A stretch of 64,000 bases of DNA, taken from positions 1,674,001 through 1,738,000 of the forward strand of contig NZ_CP195191.1 in the NCBI RefSeq assembly GCF_051200875.1, read 5' to 3'. This stretch comes from Pseudotabrizicola sp051200875 (GTDB lineage Bacteria > Pseudomonadota > Alphaproteobacteria > Rhodobacterales > Rhodobacteraceae). Under the pieces are notes generated by a model. It saw only the letters and a program-made list of their open reading frames with translations, had not been told where the DNA came from and did no database searches. The translations under genes and the position numbers were made by a program. Positions 22,989 through 30,883 of the stretch are shown here, in pieces (within the stretch, counting starts at the first letter, position 1; each line of letters begins with the position of its first letter).

Positions 22989-25172
22989 ATGCATAACAAT
23001 GCCCCCGACCATTTGCCGGATGTAAGCCGCGTCATGCCCGCCCGCGAAAAGCTGGAAGGTGGCAAGCGGTTTGTCCTGCACACACCGTTCAAACCGGCGG
23101 GCGACCAGCCAACGGCGATTGCCGAATTGTCGGCAGGGGTGATGGCGGGGGAACACGATCAAGTGTTGCTGGGGGCCACGGGCACCGGCAAGACCTTTAC
23201 CATGGCCAAGGTCATCGAAGAAACGCAGCGCCCGGCCATCATCCTTGCCCCGAACAAGACATTGGCCGCGCAATTATACGGCGAATTCAAAGGGTTCTTC
23301 CCCGACAACGCGGTCGAATATTTCGTTTCCTATTACGATTATTACCAGCCCGAAGCCTATGTGCCGCGGTCTGACACCTATATCGAGAAGGAAAGCCAGA
23401 TCAACGAGCAGATCGACCGGATGCGCCACTCGGCCACCCGTGCGCTGTTGGAGCGGGACGATGTGATCATCGTCGCCTCGGTTTCGTGCATCTACGGTAT
23501 CGGCTCGGTCGAGACCTATTCGGCGATGACGCAAGACCTTATTGCTGGCCAGATGTATGACATGCGCAAAGTCATTGCCGAACTGGTGGCGCAGCAATAC
23601 CGCCGCAATGAACAAGGCTTTCAGCGCGGGTCATTCCGGGTGCGGGGCGATGTGGTGGAAGTTTGGCCAGCCCACCTTGAAGACCGCGCCTGGCGGTTTT
23701 CGTTCTTTGGCGAAGAGCTTGAATCCATTCTGGAAATCGACCCTTTGACGGGGACAAAGACCGACAGTTTCAATCAGATCCGTATTTACGCCAACAGCCA
23801 CTATGTAACGCCGCGCCCGACGATGCAGCAGGCGATCAACGGCATCAAGAAAGAGCTGCGGCAGCGACTGGATCAGTTGGTGAATGAAGGCAAGCTGCTG
23901 GAAGCCCAACGGCTGGAGCAGCGGACGAATTTCGATCTGGAAATGCTGGAGGCAACCGGCGTCTGCAACGGGATCGAAAACTATTCCCGCTATCTGACGG
24001 GCCGCGCACCGGGGGAACCGCCGCCGACGCTGTTCGAATTCATCCCGGACAACGCCATTGTTTTTGCAGATGAATCCCACGTTTCGGTGCCGCAGATCGG
24101 CGGCATGTACCGGGGCGACTATCGGCGCAAGTTCACGCTGGCGGAACACGGGTTCCGCCTGCCCTCTTGTATGGACAACCGCCCGCTGAAGTTCGAGGAA
24201 TGGGATGCGATGCGGCCCCAATCCATCTTCGTCTCTGCCACCCCCGCGGCGTGGGAGATGGAGCAGGCTGGCGGCGTTTTCGCCGAACAGGTGATCCGCC
24301 CGACGGGCCTGTTGGATCCGGTGGTGGAAATCCGACCTGTTGAGATGCAGGTGGATGACCTGCTGGACGAAATTCGCAAAGTCGCGGCCCAAGGGTTGCG
24401 GGTGCTGGTCACCACGCTGACCAAGCGCATGGCCGAAGACCTGACCGAATATTTCCACGAGCAGGGCATCCGCATCCGCTATATGCATTCCGACATCGAC
24501 ACCATTGAACGCATTGAAATCCTTCGGGATTTACGTCTGGGCGCGTTTGATGTGCTGGTGGGCATCAACCTGTTGCGCGAAGGGTTGGACATTCCGGAAT
24601 GCGGGCTGGTGGCCATTCTGGACGCCGATAAAGAAGGGTTCCTGCGGTCTGAAACCTCACTGATCCAGACGATTGGCCGCGCCGCGCGAAACGCCGAGGG
24701 CCGCGTGATCATGTATGCCGACCGGATCACCGGCAGCATGGAGCGTGCGCTTGCCGAAACCAACCGACGCCGCGCCAAGCAGATTGCCTATAACGAAGAA
24801 CACGGCATCACCCCGCAAACGGTGAAGAAGAACGTCGAGGACGTGCTGGCGGGCCTGTGGCAAGGCGATACGGATATGTCGCGCGTCACCGCCAAAGTGG
24901 AAAAGGCGAATGTCGGTCAGAACCTTGCCGCCCATCTGGATGCTCTGCGGGCGCAGATGCGCAAGGCCGCCGAGAACCTTGAATTCGAGGAAGCCGCCCG
25001 CCTGCGCGATGAGGTGAAGCGGTTGGAAGCGGTGGAATTGACCGTGGCCGACGACCCGCTTGCGCGGCAGTCGGTGATCGAAGAAGCCGTTGAAGAGGCT
25101 CAGAAAATGTCGGGCCGCAGCACGGCCGGGCGGGCCGGACAACGCGGCGGGAACAAACGGCGGCGACGTTAA
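22989..25172 (+). CDS. uvrB: Excinuclease ABC subunit B
   Basis: A 727-residue helicase-like damage verifier of nucleotide excision repair, acting with UvrA and UvrC. Walker A is GATGTGKTFTMAKV, the damage-probing beta-hairpin region is YYDYYQPEAYVPRSDTYIEK, motif II reads VFADESHVSVPQ, and motifs V-VI are GINLLREGLDIPE and QTIGRAARNAEGRV. The C terminus has the UvrC-binding UVR helix pair (LRAQMRKAAENLEFEEAARL) and a basic RRR tail. The length is slightly above the E. coli protein (673) owing to N- and C-terminal extensions. The stop overlaps the convergent NYN gene by 4 bases. Confidence 0.98.
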   Translation: MHNNAPDHLPDVSRVMPAREKLEGGKRFVLHTPFKPAGDQPTAIAELSAGVMAGEHDQVLLGATGTGKTFTMAKVIEETQRPAIILAPNKTLAAQLYGEFKGFFPDNAVEYFVSYYDYYQPEAYVPRSDTYIEKESQINEQIDRMRHSATRALLERDDVIIVASVSCIYGIGSVETYSAMTQDLIAGQMYDMRKVIAELVAQQYRRNEQGFQRGSFRVRGDVVEVWPAHLEDRAWRFSFFGEELESILEIDPLTGTKTDSFNQIRIYANSHYVTPRPTMQQAINGIKKELRQRLDQLVNEGKLLEAQRLEQRTNFDLEMLEATGVCNGIENYSRYLTGRAPGEPPPTLFEFIPDNAIVFADESHVSVPQIGGMYRGDYRRKFTLAEHGFRLPSCMDNRPLKFEEWDAMRPQSIFVSATPAAWEMEQAGGVFAEQVIRPTGLLDPVVEIRPVEMQVDDLLDEIRKVAAQGLRVLVTTLTKRMAEDLTEYFHEQGIRIRYMHSDIDTIERIEILRDLRLGAFDVLVGINLLREGLDIPECGLVAILDADKEGFLRSETSLIQTIGRAARNAEGRVIMYADRITGSMERALAETNRRRAKQIAYNEEHGITPQTVKKNVEDVLAGLWQGDTDMSRVTAKVEKANVGQNLAAHLDALRAQMRKAAENLEFEEAARLRDEVKRLEAVELTVADDPLARQSVIEEAVEEAQKMSGRSTAGRAGQRGGNKRRRR

Positions 25173-25762
25173 TTGGCGGCGATGGAGCGCGGAGCCATGG
25201 CACGTTCATCCAGCCAAAGTTGTCCCTTCCGATAGCCCCCACGGACGAGGTGGCCGGGCGCTGCTATTTCCGGGTACTGTTCCACCCAATCGCGATACCG
25301 GTCATTGGTAATAATCTGCGCCCCGTTTTCCCGCGCGGCGGCCAGAATGACCGGATCTGCCGGTTGACCTTTGGCCACGACGAGAACCTGTTGGTCCGCA
25401 AGCCCAAGCCTTTGAGCGAAATAATGGTCACCGCGGTACTGATCCCAAAGTTTCCAGCCTGCGTTCGCATCAAACACCACCCCGACGCGAAAACCCTTCC
25501 CCTTGAGATAGGCAATCACATCGAGAAGTGGCTGCAACTGGGGCCTCTCGTCCAGCCAGTGCATGACATTCGACCCGTCTATGATGACATCCTGACGTAG
25601 GCGCCCCGCTTTGCGGCCCCGCCACCATTCTTGCAGCAGAAGATACAGGCTTGCGGCCAGCATTGACGCCGCAAGCATCTGTAAATCCTGAAAATCTTTA
25701 AGAACAGTCGTGACGATGAGGGCAGAGAAGGAAAGGGCAAATAGCACGAGCGAAGGAAGCAT
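25169..25762 (-). CDS. Membrane-anchored NYN-domain ribonuclease
   Basis: A 197-residue protein with two N-terminal hydrophobic segments (LPSLVLFALSFSALIVTTV and MLAASMLAASLYLLLQEWW) followed by a PIN-like NYN domain of the Zc3h12a type: DVIIDGSNVMHWLDE, FRVGVVFDANAGWKLWDQY, KGQPADPVILAAARENGA and IITNDRYRDWVEQYPEI supply the acidic metal-binding residues. In eukaryotes this domain cuts mRNA or stem-loops; the bacterial target is unknown. The membrane anchor would place the nuclease on the cytoplasmic face. It converges on uvrB. Confidence 0.8.
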   Translation of the reverse strand: MLPSLVLFALSFSALIVTTVLKDFQDLQMLAASMLAASLYLLLQEWWRGRKAGRLRQDVIIDGSNVMHWLDERPQLQPLLDVIAYLKGKGFRVGVVFDANAGWKLWDQYRGDHYFAQRLGLADQQVLVVAKGQPADPVILAAARENGAQIITNDRYRDWVEQYPEIAAPGHLVRGGYRKGQLWLDERAMAPRSIAAN

Positions 25763-25790
25763 CTGAAAATCTCAAACTAAGGGTCGGGGC

Positions 25791-26108
25791 CTAAATTGCC
25801 CCCGCCACCTCATACATCACGGGTTCGAAGCCTTTGCAAAGCGTGTTGATGTGGCGGTTTCGTTCGCGCATTTCGGGGCTGCGGAGCATGGCCTGATAGT
25901 GGCCCCGGCTTTCCCATTGCGAATAGTTGCAGATGCGGGTTCGCGCATCGTTAATGTGCAGCGCCGCCGAAATGAAACCCGGTTGGTTGCGGATCACTTC
26001 TGAAAAGGCGGCTTGCAGCGCCTCCATCAGATCATCGGCTGTGGCTGGGGTCAGCTCGAAGGTGGTGATGACAGTTTGGCCGTGAAAGTCGTTGGAAATC
26101 TTTGGCAT
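25791..26108 (-). CDS. Antibiotic biosynthesis monooxygenase-like (ABM domain) protein
   Basis: A 105-residue ferredoxin-like alpha/beta barrel protein: VITTFELTPATADDLMEALQ, IRNQPGFISAALHINDARTR, NYSQWESRGHYQAML and a terminal EPVMYEV. ABM-domain proteins include cofactor-free monooxygenases and haem-degrading enzymes as well as many uncharacterised ones; no haem-binding or specific catalytic pattern can be claimed here. ATG 26108 was preferred over the long upstream frame, which runs through the divergent small-protein gene. Confidence 0.75.
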   Translation of the reverse strand: MPKISNDFHGQTVITTFELTPATADDLMEALQAAFSEVIRNQPGFISAALHINDARTRICNYSQWESRGHYQAMLRSPEMRERNRHINTLCKGFEPVMYEVAGAI

Positions 26109-26151
26109 TTCAGGTACCTCCCAGAACCATGATGCCACAGTTGGGACCGCC

Positions 26152-26343
26152 ATGAAATTCCTTGATCCGAACCATCCGTTCTTTCGCAAGGTCTGGGTAC
26201 GCTGGGTGACCGCGCTGGCCCCGATGGCCTGGGGCGCGTTTGAGTTCTGGATGCAGCAGCCCTTTTGGGGAATTATCTTTGGCGCAGCAGGGGTTTACGC
26301 CTATTACACGTTGATCGTGAAAGGCCCCGATCAGGCTTCTTGA
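26152..26343 (+). CDS. Small membrane protein, unknown function
   Basis: A 63-residue protein from ATG 26152: MKFLDPNHPFFRKVWVRWVT, two hydrophobic stretches (ALAPMAWGAFEFWMQQPFWG and IIFGAAGVYAYYTLIV) and a short charged tail. It resembles conserved small integral membrane proteins of Rhodobacterales whose role is unknown. It is divergent from the ABM gene (43 bases apart) and its 3' end overlaps the convergent ParA gene by 13 bases. Confidence 0.7.
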   Translation: MKFLDPNHPFFRKVWVRWVTALAPMAWGAFEFWMQQPFWGIIFGAAGVYAYYTLIVKGPDQAS

Positions 26344-26960
26344 AGCAGGTTTGCGACCTCGGCGGCTAGGGCTTGAACTTCGGCTGAGGCGGCGGATTTT
26401 CCGGCCTCGACCACCCCCAAACCGCGACCCAAAGTTTCTGCATAAACAACGCGTTGGCCAAAGCTGGACTCGGCCACGGCGGCGAGTTCTTTTGCAGATG
26501 CAGCAACCTCGCGTGCGAGGTTGGTGTTGGGCTTGACCCGGTTCAGAACAACGATGGGTTTGCGCCGTTCGCGGGCAACCAGATCCAGCACCCCATCGGT
26601 GGCCCAGAGATCGACCTGAGAGGTGGCGACAGGGATCAGCACCAGATCGGCCTCGCGCAGCGCGGGGCGCAGGTCGGCATCCACTTTCGGGGGCGTGTCG
26701 ACAATCACCAAGTCATTGGTTTTGCGCAGCTTTTCACATTCATAGCTGACCCCCCAGGCGCTTGCGGTCGAGAGGTCCAGACCGGGGTCGCCAAGCGCCT
26801 CGCGCCGGGTCATGAACCAGCGGCCAAGGCTGCCCTGCGGATCAGTGTCGAGAAGGGCGATTTTCAGCCCCTGACGCGCAAATTCCACCGCGAGGTTGAT
26901 CGCCAGCGTGGTCTTGCCTGACCCGCCTTTTTGCTGTGCAACCGTGATGACCTTGCCCAT
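26331..26960 (-). CDS. Orphan ParA/MinD-family ATPase
   Basis: A 209-residue deviant-Walker ATPase: KVITVAQQKGGSGKTTLAIN (deviant Walker A with the signature lysine), IALLDTDPQGSLGRW, NDLVIVDTPPKVDADLRPAL (Walker B) and LNRVKPNTNLAREV. Such ATPases position plasmids, chromosomes, chemoreceptors or other cargo on the nucleoid. There is no ParB gene or centromere-like repeat nearby, so this is an orphan with unknown cargo. ATG 26960 was chosen because the family begins at MGKVITV; the upstream 52 codons have no similarity. Confidence 0.88.
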   Translation of the reverse strand: MGKVITVAQQKGGSGKTTLAINLAVEFARQGLKIALLDTDPQGSLGRWFMTRREALGDPGLDLSTASAWGVSYECEKLRKTNDLVIVDTPPKVDADLRPALREADLVLIPVATSQVDLWATDGVLDLVARERRKPIVVLNRVKPNTNLAREVAASAKELAAVAESSFGQRVVYAETLGRGLGVVEAGKSAASAEVQALAAEVANLLQEA

Positions 26961-27175
26961 GAGAGCCCCCTTTTGCCGCGATGCAGCATAGGCCGATTCG
27001 CCCCCCGCGAACAGGGTGGAATCCGCGACAAATGGGCGGTGTGACCCCGTGTTCATGGCGTGGTTTTTCCGTGTGCAGGCCGTGGTGTTTCCGTGGGCAC
27101 AGCGAAACCACAGCAAAAGGGCGCGGTTTGGCCCGCGCCCTTGGCGTCTGAGTCGGGCTGAAGCGCGACCTACGG

Positions 27176-27412
27176 TTAAATGCCGAGCAGTTTCATCGCC
27201 TCGGCCAAGGCATCGACCGAGCCTTGATGATCGCCCGCGGCGTGCAGTTCTTCGCCCTTGGCGCGGAGTTCCTTGACCTTAGCCAGATCGGCCTCGGACA
27301 GGCTGGCGTTGGGCAGCGCCGCGTCAATCGCGGCCATGTCGGCGGGGCAGTGGAAGGCGAAAGCCGGGGCCGCAAAGAGGGCGAAGGCGGCAGCAAGCAA
27401 GTGGCGGTGCAT
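27176..27412 (-). CDS. Small secreted helical protein, unknown
   Basis: A 78-residue protein with a cleavable signal peptide (MHRHLLAAAFALFAAPAFAF) and a short mature domain of two or three helices (PADMAAIDAALPNASLSEAD, LAKVKELRAKGEELHAAGDH) ending in EAMKLLGI. The AxxLRAKGEELHAAGDH helix looks like one TPR-like hairpin. It is probably periplasmic; the function is unknown. It stands alone between the ParA gene and an intergenic palindromic repeat. Confidence 0.7.
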   Translation of the reverse strand: MHRHLLAAAFALFAAPAFAFHCPADMAAIDAALPNASLSEADLAKVKELRAKGEELHAAGDHQGSVDALAEAMKLLGI

Positions 27413-27522
27413 GGGTAATCTCCCTGTGAAACGGGGCGTGAAATCCTGCCCCTGAGAGGAAGTGTAGCATGGATTGGTGTTGCGGCGAGTAACGGAAGCA
27501 TGACCTGCGCCAAAGGCGCGGA

Positions 27523-27599
27523 GGGCAGCGCCCGACCGAGGCGGGAAGCGAAGCGCCCGCCGTGGGGGCCTGCGGGCGCTGCCCGTGCTACCGCACGGG
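27523..27599. repeat. GC-rich nested palindromic repeat element
   Basis: GGGCAGCGCCCG (27523-27534) is a perfect inverted repeat of CGGGCGCTGCCC (27573-27584), with GCGGG/CCCGC inside, and is directly followed by CCCGTGC-TACC-GCACGGG (27582-27599). The nested hairpins and position between unrelated genes fit a REP/BIME-like extragenic element. It forms the left border of the AT-richer islet that holds the orphan gene at 27658-28521. Confidence 0.6.
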
Positions 27600-27657
27600 T
27601 GAAGGGGGTTCGGATTGCGACCGGGAGGCGGGGAGTAGGAAGTAAACTAATAACGAT

Positions 27658-28521
27658 TCATGAAGTCTCGTGCCCGTCATCGTCATCAATATCAATGACG
27701 TCATGAACATCAGTTAGCTTGTAGGCAATAGGCCGACTTCCTCTGTGCAAAACCAGGACATCAACAACAAAGCCCTTCTTAAATATGTTTTCATCAGCTT
27801 CACGGATTACGTGCTTAATACGTTGCTCGGACAGTCCAGATGCATATATCAATGGTAATTCTTTATCCGTTACCTCTGAAATAAGTACGCGCTCACCACT
27901 TCTCTTGTCTGTCGGCGCATCATTCACGTCTGATCGAGTGAAAATCATTAGAGTTCGCTCAACGGCTCGATCAGCTTGAGCTTCAAGGCGGCGATACTCA
28001 GCGTCAATGGTTTTGGCAACGGACTGAGCTTCAGGAGTCGTGAATATGAATGCGGCACGAACTTGGCGCCGACCGTCTTCGAAAGTCGCGGCCTCTAGTC
28101 TTGCTGATGCATTGCGATCGTTTGCGATTGCAACCGTTGCATCAGTGAACGTCTTCAAGTCAGATCGAGTAAATCCACTAGGAATAACACCATCTCGAAG
28201 TTTCGTAATTCGATCTGCCCATTTCAATACGAAGTCGATAGCATGTCCAACTTGCTCGGTATGGCTAGCTATTATTGGCAGTGCTGGGGCCACTACGGGA
28301 ATAAGATCAGCAATTATTGAGCCGGATCTGACCTCTTTGACATAAATTGTTGCCTCATTTTCGAGATCGTCGTTTCCCCTCACACTCTTACGGTATTCCG
28401 TCGCCAGTGAAGTGAATGCTCCCACGAATGCGGAAAGTTCGATGGGCTCTGAGTTGTTTAAAACAAGAGTAAGAACTACTGGTGGGTTTTCAACTTCCAC
28501 GTCTAAAGCGTCAGTCACCAT
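27658..28521 (-). CDS. Orphan hypothetical protein in an AT-richer islet
   Basis: A 287-residue protein that I do not recognise. The N-terminal half (VVLTLVLNNSEPIELSAFVG, then IYVKEVRSGSIIADLIPVVA) has one hydrophobic stretch (ADLIPVVAPALPIIA); the C-terminal half is alternating beta/helix (LMIFTRSDVNDAPTDKRSGE, VVDVLVLHRGSRPIAYKLTD) and ends in the acidic DVIDIDDDDGHE. Codon use and base composition are clearly AT-richer than all neighbours, including flanking non-coding DNA to about 28700, which points to horizontal acquisition. It lies between palindromic repeats at both ends. ATG 28521 is preferred over TTG 28524. Confidence 0.65.
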   Translation of the reverse strand: MVTDALDVEVENPPVVLTLVLNNSEPIELSAFVGAFTSLATEYRKSVRGNDDLENEATIYVKEVRSGSIIADLIPVVAPALPIIASHTEQVGHAIDFVLKWADRITKLRDGVIPSGFTRSDLKTFTDATVAIANDRNASARLEAATFEDGRRQVRAAFIFTTPEAQSVAKTIDAEYRRLEAQADRAVERTLMIFTRSDVNDAPTDKRSGERVLISEVTDKELPLIYASGLSEQRIKHVIREADENIFKKGFVVDVLVLHRGSRPIAYKLTDVHDVIDIDDDDGHETS

Positions 28522-28664
28522 CAAAGATATCCGCTAAGGAAAAACGATAATCCAAATCCTCAGCCAAGGGTAGAATCGACACAGTGACGAGTCAAAGACT
28601 AATTCAGCCTGTGACTGCGCTGTTTCCTTCTTAACAAACTACAATCTCGCTCAATCCCAACCGT

Positions 28665-28703
28665 GTGGGCACGCGATTGGCTACGCCAATCTCTTTCGCC
28701 CAC
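28665..28703. repeat. Nested palindrome at the right edge of the AT-rich islet
   Basis: GTGGGC (28665-28670) pairs with GCCCAC (28698-28703), enclosing GATTGGC-TAC-GCCAATC (28675-28691). It resembles a small REP-type cruciform and marks the return to GC-rich DNA just before the lepA terminator. Confidence 0.5.
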
Positions 28704-28710
28704 CTGCGCC

Positions 28711-28735
28711 TCAAAACGGACAGCCTTAGCTGTCC
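28711..28735 (-). terminator. lepA terminator overlapping its stop codon
   Basis: On the minus strand GGACAGC-TAAG-GCTGTCC is followed by GTTTTGA. The TAA stop of lepA (28728-28726) lies in the loop, so the last sense codons form the 5' arm of the hairpin. The stem is 7 perfect bases. Confidence 0.7.
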
Positions 28736-30525
28736 ATTTTGAGCGCACTAATAAACGCTTCCTGCGGGATTTCGACTTTGCCGAACTGGCGCATCTTCTT
28801 CTTACCGGCCTTCTGCTTTTCCAGCAGTTTGCGCTTACGGGTGGCGTCGCCGCCGTAGCACTTGGCGGTCACGTCCTTGCGCATGGCGGAAAGCGTTTCG
28901 CGGGCGATGACGCGGCCCCCGATAGCGGCCTGAATCGGGATTTTGAACATGTGCCGGGGGATCAGGTCTTTCAGCTTTTCCACCATGGCGCGGCCACGGC
29001 TTTCGGCGCGGTCACGGTGCACCATGATCGACAGCGCATCCACCGGTTCGTCGTTCACAAGGATCGACATCTTGACCATGTTGTCTTCGCGATATTCTGA
29101 AATCTGGTAATCGAAAGAGGCATAGCCCTTGGTCACCGATTTCAGACGGTCGTAGAAGTCGAACACCACCTCGGCCAGCGGCAGGTCATATTCGACCATG
29201 GCGCGGGCGCCGGCATAGGTGAGGTTCAGCTGAATGCCGCGGCGGTCCTGGCACAGCTTCAGCACATCGCCCAGATATTCGTCGGGCACCATGATCGTGG
29301 CCTTGATGCGTGGCTCTTCGATATGGTCGACATAGGTCAGGTCGGGCATGTCGGCGGGGTTGTGCAGCTCGCGCACCTCGCCGTCTTTCATATGCAGCTT
29401 GAACACAACCGAGGGCGCGGTGGTGATCAGGTCGAGGTCATATTCACGCTCCAGACGGTCGCGCACGACTTCGAGGTGCAGAAGGCCAAGGAAGCCCATG
29501 CGGAAACCAAAGCCAAGGGCGGCCGAGGTTTCCATCTCATAGGAGAAGCTGGCGTCGTTCAGGGCGAGCTTTTCGATGGCATCGCGCAGCGCCTCGAAAT
29601 CATTGGCATCGACCGGGAAAAGGCCGCAGAACACGACGGGTTGCGCGGGTTTGAAGCCCGGCAGCGGCTTGTCGCAGCCGCGCTTTTCATGGGTGATGGT
29701 GTCGCCGACGCGGGTGTCGCGGACCTGCTTGATGGAGCCGGTCCAGATGCCGATTTCGCCGGGGCCGAGTTCCGCAATGTCGACCATCTGCGGTTTCAGG
29801 ACGGCAAGTTTGTCGACGCCATAGACGGCACCGGTTTGCATCATCTTGATGCGGTCGCCCTTGCGGATCACACCGTCGATGACGCGGATCATGACGACAA
29901 CGCCAAGGTAGCTGTCATACCACGAGTCGACCAGCATCGCCTTCAGCGGCGCTTCGCGGTCGCCCTTGGGCGCGGGCAGACGGGTGACGATCGCTTCCAG
30001 AACATCGGGAATGCCAAGACCGGTCTTGGCCGAAATCGGGATCGCCTGAGAGGCGTCGATGCCGATCACGTCTTCGATGTTTTCCTTGACCCGATCCGGT
30101 TCCGCCGCCGGAAGGTCGATCTTGTTCAGAACGGGCACGATTTCGTGCCCTGCGTCGATCGCCTGATAGACGTTGGCCAATGTCTGCGCCTCGACCCCCT
30201 GGGACGCATCCACCACCAGTAGCGAGCCTTCGACGGCGCGCATCGAGCGGCTGACCTCGTAGGCGAAGTCGACGTGGCCGGGGGTGTCGATCAGGTTCAG
30301 GATGTATTTGTTGCCATCCTTCGCCGGATATTCGATCCGCACCGTGTTGGCCTTGATCGTGATGCCACGCTCACGCTCGATATCCATCGAGTCGAGAAGC
30401 TGGGCCTTCATGTCCCGTTCGGCCACCGTCCCGGTCATCTGGATGAGCCGGTCAGCGAGCGTGGATTTGCCGTGGTCGATATGGGCCACGATGGAGAAAT
30501 TGCGGATGCGATCAAGCTGGGTCAT
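28726..30525 (-). CDS. lepA: Elongation factor 4 (LepA), translational GTPase
   Basis: A 599-residue GTPase, the normal family length. The G domain shows AHIDHGKST (G1), the RGITIKANT effector loop (G2), DTPGHVDF (G3) and NKIDLP (G4); an EF-G-like domain, and the LepA-specific C-terminal domain ending KAGKKKMRQFGKVEIPQEAF follow. It acts on ribosomes, influencing back-translocation or subunit biogenesis, under ionic stress. ATG 30525 starts MTQLDRIRNFSIVAHIDHGK; the 30 upstream codons are rejected. Its terminator overlaps the stop codon. Confidence 0.97.
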   Translation of the reverse strand: MTQLDRIRNFSIVAHIDHGKSTLADRLIQMTGTVAERDMKAQLLDSMDIERERGITIKANTVRIEYPAKDGNKYILNLIDTPGHVDFAYEVSRSMRAVEGSLLVVDASQGVEAQTLANVYQAIDAGHEIVPVLNKIDLPAAEPDRVKENIEDVIGIDASQAIPISAKTGLGIPDVLEAIVTRLPAPKGDREAPLKAMLVDSWYDSYLGVVVMIRVIDGVIRKGDRIKMMQTGAVYGVDKLAVLKPQMVDIAELGPGEIGIWTGSIKQVRDTRVGDTITHEKRGCDKPLPGFKPAQPVVFCGLFPVDANDFEALRDAIEKLALNDASFSYEMETSAALGFGFRMGFLGLLHLEVVRDRLEREYDLDLITTAPSVVFKLHMKDGEVRELHNPADMPDLTYVDHIEEPRIKATIMVPDEYLGDVLKLCQDRRGIQLNLTYAGARAMVEYDLPLAEVVFDFYDRLKSVTKGYASFDYQISEYREDNMVKMSILVNDEPVDALSIMVHRDRAESRGRAMVEKLKDLIPRHMFKIPIQAAIGGRVIARETLSAMRKDVTAKCYGGDATRKRKLLEKQKAGKKKMRQFGKVEIPQEAFISALKMDS

Positions 30526-30883
30526 GGGCGCGCATATAGCTTGTAAAACAGGGGCCGGAAAGGGGTTCTGTGCGTGAGTCCCTCGGCAAGGACCGATGTT
30601 GGGGCCGAGAGGCACAATTCAGCTTCGCCGCAGTTCGGGCGGGTGCGGAAAAAGGGGGGAAAGATTCTGCAAATCGCTCAGGTTTGGGCTGGAAATTTCA
30701 CCGAGTATTTCAATTTAGTTATTTATTTTCAAAGCATTAAACTTTCGGTTGGGAATTACCCCGAAACGTTCACGCTTTTGCCCCAATTTTGCCACGAATT
30801 GACAGCCGCAGCGGCATCCCCCACCTGATTTCTTGCCAGTTCGGCCCCGCCTGCCAGCGGGTTAATGAGTGGGGGAGTGCAAG
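30526..30883. promoter_or_regulatory. Divergent intergenic region lepA / Hint gene
   Basis: A 358-base gap with no convincing gene. The first half is GC-rich; 30690-30765 is strongly AT-rich (TTTCAATTTAGTTATTTATT) and could act as an upstream promoter element or curved DNA for the Hint-domain gene. A TTGACA at about 30796 has no convincing -10 at the proper distance. A strong ribosome site (GGGGGAG) lies at 30871-30877 before ATG 30884. Confidence 0.4.

Noticed and set aside
27413..28725. Prophage remnant or integrative element
   Set aside because: No integrase, transposase, tRNA or flanking direct repeats were found; only base composition and palindromes mark the islet.
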